Below, piece by piece: positions 1-9,326 of a stretch of DNA of 64,000 bases. Origin of the DNA: Pseudomonadota bacterium. GTDB lineage: Bacteria; Pseudomonadota; Alphaproteobacteria; Rhizobiales; Beijerinckiaceae. Position 1 is the first letter of the stretch. The number at the start of each line of letters is the position of its first letter. The translations under genes were made by a program, and so were the position numbers. The notes beneath the pieces were generated by a model. That model did not search any database. It was not told the origin of the DNA and saw only the letters and a program-made list of their open reading frames with translations. The stretch is taken from NCBI GenBank assembly GCA_021781815.1, contig JAJXWB010000007.1, forward strand, positions 95,623-159,622, written 5' to 3'.

Positions 1-1139
1 ACGATTCCGTCCTCTCGATCATCGACGGCGCCCCTGCGTTCATCCGCCGCGCGCGCGGTTTCGTTCCCGATCCGATCGATCTGGGCGGCGATGGGCCATG
101 CGTCATCGCCTGCGGCGGCCACCTCAAGGCGACGGTGACTGTCACGCGCGGCCGCGAAGCCTTCGTCTCGCAGCATGTCGGCGATCTTTCGGATGCCGAA
201 ACCTTCCGTTTCTATCGCGAAACCATCGCCCATCTGCTCGGCCTGCTCGGCATCGAACCCGAGGCGGCGGCCTGCGATCTGCACCCCGACTATCTGTCGA
301 CGCGTTACGCCGAGGAGACTGGCCTTCCAATCGTCCCCGTGCAGCACCATGTCGCGCATGTCGCGGCCATCGCCGCCGAACACCGCCTGACCGCGCCGAC
401 GCTCGGCGTCGCGCTCGACGGTCATGGACTCGGCGCCGACGGGCAGGCCTGGGGCGGCGAACTCCTGCATCTCGACGGCGCCAACTGGTCGCGGCGCGGA
501 CATCTCTCGCCGCTGGCGCTGATCGGCGGCGACCGCGCCGCGCTCGAACCCTGGCGCATGGGCGTCGCAGCGCTCGACGCAACCGGAAGACTGGACGCCG
601 CGCCCCGTCTGTTCGGCGCAATCGCGCCCGCCCGCGCCATCGTCGCCGCGCTCGGGAGCGAGCGTCGCTGGACGCACACGACCAGCATGGGCCGTTTGTT
701 CGACGCCGCCGCGGCGATTCTGGGGCTCTCGACGCGCCAGGACTACGAGGGGCAGGCTGCGATGGAGCTGGAGGCGCTGGTCGTCGTCCCGCGCACGCTC
801 GACTGCGGGTTTGAATTGAAGGATGGCGTGCTCGACTTCCGGCCGCTGCTTTCGTTCCTGATCGATCGGAACCCTTCGCCGCGCGAGGGGGCGGAGCTGT
901 TCCATGGCGCGCTGGCCGAGGGGCTCGCCGCATGGATCGCCGCTGATCCGGCCGCGCATGGCGGCGCGCCCGTCGCGCTCGGCGGCGGCTGCATGATGAA
1001 CCGCGTTCTTGCTGAAGATCTCGCGCGGCGGTTGCGCGCCAAAGGTCTCGTCCCGCTGCTGGCGAGAGCGGTTCCAGCCAATGACGGCGGCCTGTCGCTC
1101 GGTCAGGCCGCCTTCGCCCGAAAAATCCTGTCGCAGTGA
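1..1139 (+). CDS. hypF: HypF carbamoyltransferase, 3' part (5' end outside window)
   Basis: The open frame runs from the first bases of the window to the stop at 1137-1139, so only the C-terminal half is present. HypF transfers a carbamoyl group from carbamoyl phosphate to HypE as the first step in making the cyanide ligands of the [NiFe]-hydrogenase active site in the cytoplasm. The visible part is the Kae1-like carbamoyltransferase domain: a HHVAHVAA metal-binding motif, a VALDGHGLGADGQAWGGE segment and a late GGGCMMNRVL motif are characteristic. It lies 10 bp before hypC and heads a hyp run in which genes overlap. The acylphosphatase, zinc-finger and YrdC-like domains expected upstream cannot be checked here. 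Confidence 0.95.
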   Translation, partial: DSVLSIIDGAPAFIRRARGFVPDPIDLGGDGPCVIACGGHLKATVTVTRGREAFVSQHVGDLSDAETFRFYRETIAHLLGLLGIEPEAAACDLHPDYLSTRYAEETGLPIVPVQHHVAHVAAIAAEHRLTAPTLGVALDGHGLGADGQAWGGELLHLDGANWSRRGHLSPLALIGGDRAALEPWRMGVAALDATGRLDAAPRLFGAIAPARAIVAALGSERRWTHTTSMGRLFDAAAAILGLSTRQDYEGQAAMELEALVVVPRTLDCGFELKDGVLDFRPLLSFLIDRNPSPREGAELFHGALAEGLAAWIAADPAAHGGAPVALGGGCMMNRVLAEDLARRLRAKGLVPLLARAVPANDGGLSLGQAAFARKILSQ

Positions 1140-1149
1140 GGAAAGCGCG

Positions 1150-1386
1150 ATGTGTCTGGCGATCCCGGTAAAGGTGGCGGAACTCCTTGATGACGACATG
1201 GCGCGCGTCACCATCGACGGCGTGTCCAAGGAAGTTTCGATCGCGCTGGTCGACGGCCTGCGCGTCGGCGACTACGTGGTCCTGCACGTCGGCTACGCCC
1301 TGAGCCGGATCGAGCCGGAGGAAGCGGAGCGGACGCTTGCGCTGCTGCGCGAGGCCGGCGCGCTCGCGCAGGGAGCTGACGCATGA
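1150..1386 (+). CDS. hypC: HypC/HupF-family hydrogenase chaperone
   Basis: This 78-residue protein starts MCLAIP, with the conserved second-position cysteine that HypC uses to hold the Fe(CN)2CO precursor and pass it to the large-subunit precursor. The length is typical for the family. A GAGGAAAGCG stretch just before the ATG is a plausible ribosome site. It partners with HypD, whose start codon overlaps its stop by 4 bp, which fits the known HypCD complex. The isoform (HypC or the hydrogenase-specific HupF) cannot be separated from this sequence alone; the position between hypF and hypD favours HypC. Confidence 0.95.
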   Translation: MCLAIPVKVAELLDDDMARVTIDGVSKEVSIALVDGLRVGDYVVLHVGYALSRIEPEEAERTLALLREAGALAQGADA

Positions 1387-2534
1387 AATACGTCGACGAA
1401 TATCGCGACGGCTCCCTCGCCCGCGCCATCGCCTCGACGATCCGCGCCGAAGCGCGACCTGATGCGAGCTATCGATTCATGGAGTTCTGCGGGGGGCACA
1501 CGCATGCGATCTCGCGCTACGGCGTCGAGGATCTGCTTCCCCCGAACGTCCGCATGATCCATGGACCGGGCTGCCCGGTCTGCGTGCTGCCAATCGGCAG
1601 GATCGACGACGCCATCAGGCTGGCGAGCATGGCGGACGTAACCCTCTGCACGTATGGCGATCTGATGCGCGTCCCGGCGTCCGGCGGCAAGAGCCTCCTC
1701 CAGGCCAAGGCGCGCGGCGCGGACATCCGCATGGTGTACTCGACGCTCGACGCCGTGCGCATCGCCGAAGTCGAGCCGACGCGCAAGGTCGTGTTCTTCG
1801 CGATCGGCTTTGAAACCACGACGCCGCCGACCGCGATGGCGATTCTGGCGGCTGAAAGGAAGGGCCTGAATAATTTCTCGATTTTCTGCAACCACGTCCT
1901 GACGCCGGCAGCGATCCAGAACATTCTGGAAAGTCCCGAGGTTCGCTCGCTGGGCGCGATCAGGATCGACGGCTTCATCGGTCCGGCCCATGTCAGTACG
2001 GTCATCGGCACGCGTCCGTATGAATTTTTCGCCGAAGAGTTTCGAAAGCCCGTGGTTGTCGCGGGGTTCGAACCACTCGACGTGATGCAGGCCATCCTCA
2101 TGCTCGTACGTCAGGTGAACGAAGGGCGGGCTGAGGTGGAGAACGAGTACATTCGCGCCGTCTCCGCTGAAGGCAATGTAAAGGCGCAGCAAATCGTATC
2201 TACGATTTTCGAGTTGCGCGATTCCTTCGAATGGCGCGGTCTCGGGCTGGTTCCGTTCAGCGCGCTTCGCCTGCGAGAGAAGTACGGGCGGTTTGACGCG
2301 GAAAAACTATTCTCCATCGAAACCGCGCCGGCGCAGGACAATCCCGCCTGCGAGTGCGGCGCCATCCTGCGCGGCGTCAAACGGCCGGTCGATTGCAGAT
2401 TGTTCGGGAGCGTCTGCACGCCGGAGACCCCGATGGGATCGTGCATGGTCTCCTCGGAAGGCGCCTGCGCCGCCCATTGGACCTATGGACGCTTTCGTCA
2501 ACATGTGTCGAACAGGGAAAGGGCCGCGCAATGA
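1383..2534 (+). CDS. hypD: HypD, Fe-S scaffold for Fe(CN)2CO assembly
   Basis: HypD carries a [4Fe-4S] cluster and works with HypC as the scaffold where the CN and CO ligands are put on iron. The 383-residue product shows the family signatures EFCGGHTHAI, GPGCPVCVLP, FFAIGFETTTPPTA and ACECGAILRG, which contain the redox-active and cluster-binding cysteines. Length and motif order match full-length HypD. The ATG overlaps the hypC stop (ATGA) and the 3' end overlaps the hypE start by 4 bp, so translation is probably coupled through hypCDE. Confidence 0.97.
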   Translation: MKYVDEYRDGSLARAIASTIRAEARPDASYRFMEFCGGHTHAISRYGVEDLLPPNVRMIHGPGCPVCVLPIGRIDDAIRLASMADVTLCTYGDLMRVPASGGKSLLQAKARGADIRMVYSTLDAVRIAEVEPTRKVVFFAIGFETTTPPTAMAILAAERKGLNNFSIFCNHVLTPAAIQNILESPEVRSLGAIRIDGFIGPAHVSTVIGTRPYEFFAEEFRKPVVVAGFEPLDVMQAILMLVRQVNEGRAEVENEYIRAVSAEGNVKAQQIVSTIFELRDSFEWRGLGLVPFSALRLREKYGRFDAEKLFSIETAPAQDNPACECGAILRGVKRPVDCRLFGSVCTPETPMGSCMVSSEGACAAHWTYGRFRQHVSNRERAAQ

Positions 2535-3583
2535 ACGCGCCGTCACGTATCGTCAGGCGCAAGCTCGATTTAAGGAACGGCTGCGTCGATCTTTCGCACG
2601 GCTCCGGTGGCCGGGCCATGGCGCAACTGATCGCCGAAATATTCCACCCGGCTTTTGACAACCGATGGCTGCGGCTCGGCAATGATCAGGCGGTGTTCGA
2701 CTCGCCGCCCGGCCGCCTCGCAATGACGACGGACGGCTACGTGATCTCGCCTTTGTTCTTTCCCGGCGGCGACATCGGTTCGCTCGCGGTGCATGGCACG
2801 GTGAATGATATCGCCATGTCCGGCGCCAGGCCGCTCTACCTCACCGCGAGCTTCATTCTTGAGGAAGGCTTTCCTCTCGCCGATCTCAAGCGCATCGCCG
2901 ACAGCATGGGCGCAGCCGCGCGGGCGGCGAACGTGACGATCGTCGCAGGCGACACCAAGGTGGTCGAACGCGGCAAGGCCGACGGCGTGTTCATCTCGAC
3001 CGCGGGCGTCGGCGTCGTGCCGCCCGGCCTGGATCTGTCGGGCGACAACGCACGGGCGGGCGACGTCGTGATTGTGTCGGGAACGATGGGCGATCACGGC
3101 GTCGCGATCATGTCCTGCCGCGAAAACCTGCGGTTCGACACCGATCTGGTTTCCGATTCTGCGGCCTTGCACGGGCTTGTCGACTGCGTGGTCGGGGCGG
3201 CGGGGCAATCGCTGCGGACGATGCGCGACCCTACGCGCGGCGGACTTGCGGCGACGCTCAACGAAATCGCTCACCAGTCCGGCGTCGGCATACGCATCGT
3301 CGAGTCGGCGATTCCGGTCAGGCCAGAGGTGGCCGCCGCATGCGAGCTTCTCGGCCTCGACCCGCTCCATGTCGCCAATGAGGGCAAGCTCGTCGCCATC
3401 GTCGCGGCCGACGGCGCCGAGGCCATGCTTGCGGCCATGCGTGCGCATCCTCAGGGCGCGCAAGCCGCGATCATCGGAAAGGTCGTGGAGGACGAACACC
3501 ATTTCGTGCAGATGACGACAGCATTCGGCGGCGACCGAATCGTAGACTGGCTTTCTGGCGAGCAACTGCCCCGGATCTGTTGA
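2531..3583 (+). CDS. hypE: HypE, carbamoyl dehydratase forming the cyanide donor
   Basis: HypE dehydrates the S-carbamoyl group on its own C-terminal cysteine to a thiocyanate, using ATP, and so supplies CN to HypCD. The protein from ATG 2531 (350 residues) has the PurM/ThiL/SelD-like glycine-rich regions near the N-terminus (DLSHGSGGRAM) and ends in PRIC, the C-terminal cysteine that carries the carbamoyl group. The chosen start overlaps the hypD stop (ATGA), which fits the packing of the whole operon. An in-frame upstream extension into hypD exists but lacks HypE similarity and was not used. Confidence 0.96.
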   Translation: MNAPSRIVRRKLDLRNGCVDLSHGSGGRAMAQLIAEIFHPAFDNRWLRLGNDQAVFDSPPGRLAMTTDGYVISPLFFPGGDIGSLAVHGTVNDIAMSGARPLYLTASFILEEGFPLADLKRIADSMGAAARAANVTIVAGDTKVVERGKADGVFISTAGVGVVPPGLDLSGDNARAGDVVIVSGTMGDHGVAIMSCRENLRFDTDLVSDSAALHGLVDCVVGAAGQSLRTMRDPTRGGLAATLNEIAHQSGVGIRIVESAIPVRPEVAAACELLGLDPLHVANEGKLVAIVAADGAEAMLAAMRAHPQGAQAAIIGKVVEDEHHFVQMTTAFGGDRIVDWLSGEQLPRIC

Positions 3584-3594
3584 GCGGAGCCGAA

Positions 3595-5277
3595 ATGAAA
3601 ATTCTGCTGCTGTGCCATTCGTTCAACAGTCTCACGCAGCGGCTGCACGTCGAAATTCGCGATTGGGGGCATCAGGTCTCGGTCGAATTCGACATCAATG
3701 ACGCGGTCACGCGCGACGCCATCGCGCTGTTTGCGCCCGATCTTGTGATCGCGCCGTTCCTCAAGCGCGCCATTCCTCCCGACGTGCTGGCCCGCGTTCC
3801 GTGCCTCGTCGTGCACCCCGGACCGCCGGGCGATCGCGGCCCTTCCGCGCTCGACTGGGCGATCCTCGAAGGCCGCCTGCGCTGGGGCGTGACGCTGATC
3901 GAGGCGACGCCCGAACTCGACGCCGGACCAGTCTGGGCGCACCGCGATGTCGCGATGCGGCTAGCGACGAAATCGAGCCTCTACAGGAACGAGGTCGCCC
4001 ACGCCGCCGTCGCCTGCGTGCGGGAAGCACTCGACATGATCGCGCGCGGCGAACGTCCGCCCGCCCGACAGCCGTCGGCCGCGCCGATGCGGCCAGCATG
4101 CCGGCGCGAGGACCGGCGCATCGACTTCGCGCGCGACACGACCGCCGACGTTCTACGCAAGATCGCTTCAGCCGACGGCGCGCCCGGCGCCCCGGCCCGC
4201 CTGTTGGGCGAAGAGACCCTTGTGTTCGATGCGCACGAAGCCGCCGGCCAGTTCGGCGCCCCCGGCGAGGCGCTGGCGCGCTCCGGGCCGGCGATCGCGG
4301 TGGCCACGCGCGACGGCGCAGTCTGGATCGGTCATGCGCGCGCCGCGCAGCCTCGCGCCGTCAAGGCGCCGGCGACAACGTTTTTCGCCGGACGATGCGC
4401 GTCCCTGCCCGAACGTGACGGCTATCCGGCCATTCGTTGCGAAACCGACGGCGCCGTCGCCCATCTGCATTTTCCGTTCTACAACGGCGCCATGTCGACG
4501 CAAGACTGCGGCGCGCTCGCGCGCGCGATCGAGGATGTCCGGCGCAGTCGCCCGCGCGCGCTGGTCTTGATGGGCGGTCCGGACTATTGGTCCAACGGCC
4601 TGCATCTCGGCCTGATCGAGACCGCGGCGAGCCCGGCCGACGAATCCTGGGCCAACATCAACGCGATGAACGAGTGCGTGCGGGCGCTGATCGAAGCCGA
4701 CGATCTCCTCGTCGTCGCGGCGCTGCGCGGCAACGCCGGCGCAGGCGGCGTTTTTCTGGCGCTGGCGGCTGACGAGGTCTGGATACGCGATGGCGTCGTG
4801 CTCAACCCGCATTACAAGGACATGGGAAATCTCTACGGTTCCGAATACTGGACCTATCTACTTCCGCGCAGGGTCGGCGAGGAGCGCGCGCGCGCCATCG
4901 CGGCCGCTCGGCTGCCTATGGGCGCGCGCGAGGCGCTGCGGGTTGGCTTGGTGGACCGCATCCTCCCGGAGGATCCTGCGCAGGCCGAGACCGCGTTGCG
5001 CGCGGCGGCCCGCGGGATCGTCGAGGACGGCGATTACGACTCGCAACTGACCGCCAAGGCGCGGCGGCGGCGCGAGGATGAAGCGCGGAAGCCGCTCGCG
5101 GCTTACCTGGAGGCCGAACTGGAGAAGATGCGTCTGAATTTCTACGGCTTCGATCCGAGCTACCACATCGCCAGGCACAATTTCATTCGCAAGATTCCCA
5201 AATCGCGCACGCCGCCAACCCTCGCGGCTCATCGCGCAAGGCCGACGGCGCGCCTGGACAAGGCGGCTGCGCGATGA
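3595..5277 (+). CDS. hoxX: HoxX, CO-forming hydrogenase maturation enzyme
   Basis: HoxX makes the CO ligand of [NiFe]-hydrogenases in air: an N-terminal formyl-transferase-like domain takes the formyl group from N10-formyl-THF to CoA, and a C-terminal crotonase-like domain releases CO from formyl-CoA. The product (560 residues from ATG 3595) begins MKILLLCHSFNSLTQRL and has HPGPPGDRGPSALDWAI in the first domain. The second half has a crotonase-type fold with the GNAGAGGVFLALAADEVW stretch. A TTG at 3580 would overlap hypE, but the ATG at 3595 with AGCGGAG upstream fits family N-termini better. hoxX in a hyp operon suggests aerobic hydrogenase assembly. Confidence 0.94.
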   Translation: MKILLLCHSFNSLTQRLHVEIRDWGHQVSVEFDINDAVTRDAIALFAPDLVIAPFLKRAIPPDVLARVPCLVVHPGPPGDRGPSALDWAILEGRLRWGVTLIEATPELDAGPVWAHRDVAMRLATKSSLYRNEVAHAAVACVREALDMIARGERPPARQPSAAPMRPACRREDRRIDFARDTTADVLRKIASADGAPGAPARLLGEETLVFDAHEAAGQFGAPGEALARSGPAIAVATRDGAVWIGHARAAQPRAVKAPATTFFAGRCASLPERDGYPAIRCETDGAVAHLHFPFYNGAMSTQDCGALARAIEDVRRSRPRALVLMGGPDYWSNGLHLGLIETAASPADESWANINAMNECVRALIEADDLLVVAALRGNAGAGGVFLALAADEVWIRDGVVLNPHYKDMGNLYGSEYWTYLLPRRVGEERARAIAAARLPMGAREALRVGLVDRILPEDPAQAETALRAAARGIVEDGDYDSQLTAKARRRREDEARKPLAAYLEAELEKMRLNFYGFDPSYHIARHNFIRKIPKSRTPPTLAAHRARPTARLDKAAAR

Positions 5278-6722
5278 ACGGTCTGGCGACGGTCCTGATC
5301 GTCGACGACGAGGTCCGCTCGATCGAGGCGCTGCGGCGCGTCTTGTCCGAAGAATTCGATGTGCTCTGCGCCCGCAGCGCGGAGGATGCGGAAACGGTTC
5401 TGGCGGGCGATCTGGTGCAGGTGATCCTGTGCGACCAGCGCATGCCCGGCGAGAGCGGCATCGCATTTCTCTCGCGCGTCCGCGAGAAATGGCCGGACAC
5501 GATCCGCATGATCATATCCGGCTACACCGAGTCCGAGGACATCATAGCCGGAGTGAACGAGGCCGGCATCTACCAGTACATCACCAAGCCCTGGCATCCG
5601 GAAAAGCTGATGGAGAGCGTGCGCGAGGCCGCGCAGTTGTTCAAGCTGCAACGGGAAACGGGCGCTCCGGCGGCGGAATCGAAATTCTCCCATGAGACGC
5701 TGACACGCGCCATCGCGTCCCGCCGGCGCACACAGCGGCGCATGTTCGAATTCGACAGGATCGTCCACGCGCCGGACAGTCCGATCGTGGATGTGATATC
5801 GCTTGCCCGTCGCGCGACGGAATATGACATTTCCGTCTGCATCACCGGCGCTTCGGGAACGGGCAAGGAACTGCTGGCGCGCGCGATCCATTTCGGCTCT
5901 CTGCGCGGCGAAAAGCCATTCGTCGTCGAGAACTGCGGCGCGCTGCCGGACGAACTTCTGGAAAGCGAGCTGTTCGGCTGCAAGAAGGGCGCCTTCACCG
6001 GCGCCTATCAGGACAGAACCGGCCTGTTCGAACTCGCCGACGGCGGATCGATCTTCCTCGACGAGATCGGCGAGACCTCGCCCGCCTTTCAGGTCAAGCT
6101 GCTGCGCGTGCTGCAGGAAGGCGAAATACGGCCCCTGGGCGCGGTGCGTCCGCGCAAGGTCAACGTCCGCGTCATTTGCGCGACCAACCGCAATCTGGAA
6201 GACGAGGTCGCCGCGGGGCGGTTCCGGCGCGACCTCTACTACCGTCTGACCGCCTTCCCGATCCATCTGCCCGCGCTGAACCGGCGGCCCATGGACATAC
6301 CGATCATCGCCACGCGCATCCTGGCCGACGTCAATCGCTCGTTCCATCGCCAGATCGCCTCGATCGAGCCCGAGGCGATGCAGCGGATGACGCGCTACGA
6401 CTGGCCCGGCAATGTGCGCGAACTCCACAACGAGATTCAGCGCATGGTCGCCCTGTCGGACAATGACGCCCCGCTCGGCGTCCACCTGCTGCCTCCACGC
6501 ATAGGCGCGCCCGCCCGGCTGGCGCCCGCAGGCGCAGCCGACGGCGCCGGCAATCTGAAACAGCAGGTCGAGATGCTGGAACGCGACGTGATCGAACGCG
6601 CATTGAAACGTCATTCCGGCAATATCAGCCGCGCCGCCGATCAACTCGGCCTGTCGCGCGTCGGGCTGCGCGGCAAGATTGAACGTTATGATCTGCGACG
6701 GAGCGCGGTAGATGACGACTGA
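5274..6722 (+). CDS. hoxA: HoxA/HupR-type NtrC-family regulator of hydrogenase genes
   Basis: This 482-residue response regulator has a receiver domain (phospho-acceptor Asp54 in ILCDQRMPG, conserved Lys in YITKPW), a central AAA+ domain with Walker A GASGTGKE and the sigma54-contact motif GAFTGA, and a C-terminal Fis-type helix-turn-helix (GNISRAADQLGLSR). HoxA/HupR proteins activate sigma54-dependent hydrogenase promoters and are unusual in being active when unphosphorylated. It overlaps hoxX by 4 bp and the following sensor kinase gene by 11 bp, so the two-component pair is produced with the maturation proteins. Whether the symbol should be hoxA or hupR depends on the structural genes, which lie outside the window. 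Confidence 0.93.
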   Translation: MNGLATVLIVDDEVRSIEALRRVLSEEFDVLCARSAEDAETVLAGDLVQVILCDQRMPGESGIAFLSRVREKWPDTIRMIISGYTESEDIIAGVNEAGIYQYITKPWHPEKLMESVREAAQLFKLQRETGAPAAESKFSHETLTRAIASRRRTQRRMFEFDRIVHAPDSPIVDVISLARRATEYDISVCITGASGTGKELLARAIHFGSLRGEKPFVVENCGALPDELLESELFGCKKGAFTGAYQDRTGLFELADGGSIFLDEIGETSPAFQVKLLRVLQEGEIRPLGAVRPRKVNVRVICATNRNLEDEVAAGRFRRDLYYRLTAFPIHLPALNRRPMDIPIIATRILADVNRSFHRQIASIEPEAMQRMTRYDWPGNVRELHNEIQRMVALSDNDAPLGVHLLPPRIGAPARLAPAGAADGAGNLKQQVEMLERDVIERALKRHSGNISRAADQLGLSRVGLRGKIERYDLRRSAVDDD

Positions 6723-8064
6723 CCCGCTCAAGCGTCGTGGCGACCTCGCGAACCTGGTCGCCGGCGAGGAGTTCGCGCTGAGCGACGACAGAGAGTCGGC
6801 CTGGCGCGAAGTGATCCGACGCGTCGACGAAGTCTATTCCGATCTCATCCGGTACGAGGCCGATCTCGAACGCAAGAATTCGGAGCTGGAGGAAGCGCAG
6901 AGGTTCATTTCCAGCGTGATCGCCTCCGTCTCCGACATTTTGATCGTCTGCGACGGGACCGGACGCATTCTCCAGGTCAACCCGGCTTTCCTGCGCCTCG
7001 TCGGCCGCAGTCAGCAAGACGCCGTCGGGCGCGATCTCGCCGAGTTTCTCGCAGACAAGGATCGCGCCGACGCTATTCGCATCGTCAGTTCCGGCGCCGA
7101 GGGCAAGGTGGACGAATGCGAACTGAGATTCGAATCCGAGCACGGACGCTCGGATGTTTTCGCCATGGTCTGCTCGACGCGCTTCGATCATCGCAGCCGC
7201 CGCGCTGGCGCTGTTCTGACCGGCCGGCCGATCGGCGAATTGCGGCGCGCCTATCAGGCGCTGCATCAGGCGCATCTCGACCTGCAACAGGCGCAACGCA
7301 AGCTGATCGAGCAGGAGAAGATGGCCAGTCTCGGCCGCCTCGTCGCCGGCGTCGCGCACGAACTGAACAATCCCATCAGCTTTGTCTACGGAAATATCCA
7401 TACGCTGGAGCGTTATCGTCAACGGCTCAACCGATATTTTTCCGAACTCGACGTCGAGGGCGACCAGCGCGATGCGCGCGAGTTGCGCAAGCAGTTTCGC
7501 GTCGACGCAATCATGCACGACCTGAGCTCCTTGATCGAGGGCACGCTGGAAGGGGCGACCCGCATCAGCGAGATCGTGCGCAATCTCCGCCGCCTTTCGT
7601 TCACGAGCGCGGGCGAGACGCAGACGGTCGACCTCGGCAAGGTGATCGCGACCGCGGCCAACTGGGCCGCGCGCACCAAGAATTCCAAGGCGCGGATCAC
7701 GATCGAGGCCGAGGAGCGCGCGACTATCAGCGGCAACGAGGGCCAGATTCACCAGATCGCGGTCAATCTCGTCGAAAACGCCCTGGACGCCGTGCGCGCC
7801 AGCGCCCACCCCGAGGTCGCGATCCGGGCGCGCCGCGTCGCCGACGAGGTGGAATGGACTGTGGCCGATAATGGTCCTGGCATTTCGGACGCTGTGCTCG
7901 ACAAGATGTTCGAACCGTTCTTCACGACGAAAAGCGTCGGCGAGGGCACGGGCCTTGGGCTGTGGATCAGCTACTCGATCGTCCGCGAGCATTCCGGAAG
8001 CATAGTGGCGGGCAACCGCGCCGAGGGCGGCGCCGTCTTCACGGTCAGGCTACCCGCGTCCTGA
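6712..8064 (+). CDS. HupT/HoxJ-type PAS sensor histidine kinase
   Basis: The 450-residue product is soluble, with no obvious membrane segment. It has a PAS domain (about residues 65-175), a short coiled stretch rich in Gln/His/Leu, a HisKA dimerisation helix with phospho-acceptor His216 in [12 protein letters not shown], and an HATPase domain with N-box [11 protein letters not shown]1 DNGPGI and G2 GEGTGLGL. In HupT/HoxJ systems the kinase phosphorylates HupR/HoxA and thereby switches hydrogenase expression off without H2, acting with the regulatory hydrogenase HupUV/HoxBC. Those sensor hydrogenase genes are not in the window. The ATG lies inside the end of hoxA. Confidence 0.9.
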   Translation: MTTDPLKRRGDLANLVAGEEFALSDDRESAWREVIRRVDEVYSDLIRYEADLERKNSELEEAQRFISSVIASVSDILIVCDGTGRILQVNPAFLRLVGRSQQDAVGRDLAEFLADKDRADAIRIVSSGAEGKVDECELRFESEHGRSDVFAMVCSTRFDHRSRRAGAVLTGRPIGELRRAYQALHQAHLDLQQAQRKLIEQEKMASLGRLVAGVAHELNNPISFVYGNIHTLERYRQRLNRYFSELDVEGDQRDARELRKQFRVDAIMHDLSSLIEGTLEGATRISEIVRNLRRLSFTSAGETQTVDLGKVIATAANWAARTKNSKARITIEAEERATISGNEGQIHQIAVNLVENALDAVRASAHPEVAIRARRVADEVEWTVADNGPGISDAVLDKMFEPFFTTKSVGEGTGLGLWISYSIVREHSGSIVAGNRAEGGAVFTVRLPAS

Positions 8065-8098
8065 GGGCGGGACAGCTCCGCCGGGCGGCCGGCGCACG

Positions 8099-8446
8099 CT
8101 ACCGCGCCCTGCCCGGGATCTGTTCGAGAGCGACCGCAGACAACAGCCGGGCGGGTTGCGCGCGGCAGGCCGCGATCGCCCGATCCATCGCAGCGGCGGC
8201 GTCGAACCCGGTCCGCCGTCCGGACGCCAGTCCCGTGGCGAGGCCCTCGAGCCAGAATCTGAACTCGCGATAAATGGCTGGATTGGTGGAGCCGAGCGCG
8301 ACGAACAGCCGACAGGTCACGATATCGGGAGACTCGACGTCCGGCGGCGCAGCCCTCCCCGTCGCGACCGCCGACGCCATCAGGACAAGCCCGACGCCGA
8401 CAAGGCGACGCCATCGGCTCGCCGCAGACATCGCGCCTCTGCTCAT
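8099..8446 (-). CDS. small secreted HdeA-like protein of unknown function
   Basis: From ATG 8446 (GGGAGCG before it) this encodes 115 residues: a basic start, a hydrophobic signal segment (LVGVGLVLMASAVATG) with likely cleavage after GRAA, and a mature part of about 82 residues. That part has two cysteines, one in the first helix (DIVTCRLFVA) and one near the end (AIAACRAQPARL). The pattern of a CxxF helix, an aromatic-rich W-L-G-x-G centre and a second Cys resembles HdeA-like small periplasmic proteins of alphaproteobacteria, which are acid-stress chaperones in enteric bacteria. That similarity is only by eye. It converges on the sensor kinase gene with a 34-bp gap. Confidence 0.55.
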   Translation of the reverse strand: MSRGAMSAASRWRRLVGVGLVLMASAVATGRAAPPDVESPDIVTCRLFVALGSTNPAIYREFRFWLEGLATGLASGRRTGFDAAAAMDRAIAACRAQPARLLSAVALEQIPGRAR

Positions 8447-8621
8447 GGCTTCGCTCCCGCGCGGTTCCCCGCGATCGCATGTCGCATTCGCAATTCTGGC
8501 CGCCGTCTCGCGGGAAGTCCATGGGCGGTTCTTGTCCAGTGACAGGGGGCGCCGGGCGCGCGGCCTTCTGCCGGTTTCGTGGACGCCGAGAAAAGGTGTT
8601 TCATGAAGCTGGAGGTTGGGT

Positions 8622-8700
8622 ATGGCGAGGCGAATATTCCGTCGGGAGTTCAAGGTCGAGGCGGTTCGTCTTGCGCGCGGTCGAGGCGTCAGCGTCGGTC
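8622..8700 (+). mobile_element. IS3-family orfA (InsE-like) N-terminal remnant
   Basis: From ATG 8622 the frame reads MARRIFRREFKVEAVRLARG followed by RGVSV, the start of an IS3-group OrfA helix-turn-helix protein (usual form: M-x-R-R-x-Y-x-x-E-F-K-x-E-A-V-x-L). After about 26 codons the similarity stops and the frame runs into the 3' end of the ABM gene on the other strand. Only the left end of the element is left. The roughly 100 bp before it (8530-8621) probably include the IS terminal region, but I cannot place the inverted repeat exactly. Confidence 0.7.
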
Positions 8701-9277
8701 ACTGGCGCGGGGGCGTATCCGCCGGGGCCGGATAGAGCCACGGCGCCAGCAGGCGCGCGAGCGCCGGCATCACGGCCCAGGTCATGGCGATCGTGACGAG
8801 AGCGGTGACGACCAGCACGCTGAGCGCCGGATGGATCGGCGCGAGCCATGGCGCCACCAGGGCCGATATCGCCATGACAGAAGGAAAGATGCCCATCCAC
8901 GTCACGACCGCCATCTTGTAACGTGGCGGCGGCTGCCGCACGCGCGCGGCCGGAAGCGCGAACCAGGTTTCGAGCCCGCTGAGGATCTGCAGGCCGTCGC
9001 CGCCCTCGCTGATGGCCGCGATGCGATCGAGAAAGGCCCGGCGCGGCGCGCTCGTCGTCCAGGCCCGCAGGTGCGCGTCCGAATCGAAAGCGAACAGCGT
9101 CTGATACAGGCGCCCGCCGGGCGTATCCGGCTTGATCAGATAGCCGCCGAGATGCCCCTCAAACTGCGTTGCGGCCGCGATCATGCCGTTGGCCGCCTGC
9201 TCGAAGTCCGCCTCATGGCCGGCGCGCACCCGCCGCGTGACGAGAACGGTCACAGGGGCGCTCCGGGGAGACGTCAT
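8699..9277 (-). CDS. ABM-domain membrane protein (COG3224-like)
   Basis: The 192-residue product from ATG 9277 has an N-terminal antibiotic-biosynthesis-monooxygenase-like ferredoxin fold (VTVLVTRRVRAGHEADFEQ, later LETWF) and two hydrophobic helices in its last third (about residues 122-150 and 152-185). This is the layout of the COG3224 family, whose role is not established. It starts 50 bp after the GntR gene on the same strand and may be co-transcribed with it. Its last codons and its stop at 8699-8701 lie at the edge of the IS3 remnant, so the natural C-terminus may have been altered by the insertion. Confidence 0.75.
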   Translation of the reverse strand: MTSPRSAPVTVLVTRRVRAGHEADFEQAANGMIAAATQFEGHLGGYLIKPDTPGGRLYQTLFAFDSDAHLRAWTTSAPRRAFLDRIAAISEGGDGLQILSGLETWFALPAARVRQPPPRYKMAVVTWMGIFPSVMAISALVAPWLAPIHPALSVLVVTALVTIAMTWAVMPALARLLAPWLYPAPADTPPRQ

Positions 9278-9326
9278 TGCGAGCGCCCTGCTCGCGCGCG
9301 CGCCCATGCGTTCGCGGCCTCGCCCA

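Noticed and set aside
142..1287. Minus-strand open frame opposite hypF/hypC
   Set aside because: Arg-rich low-quality translation, shadow of hypF.
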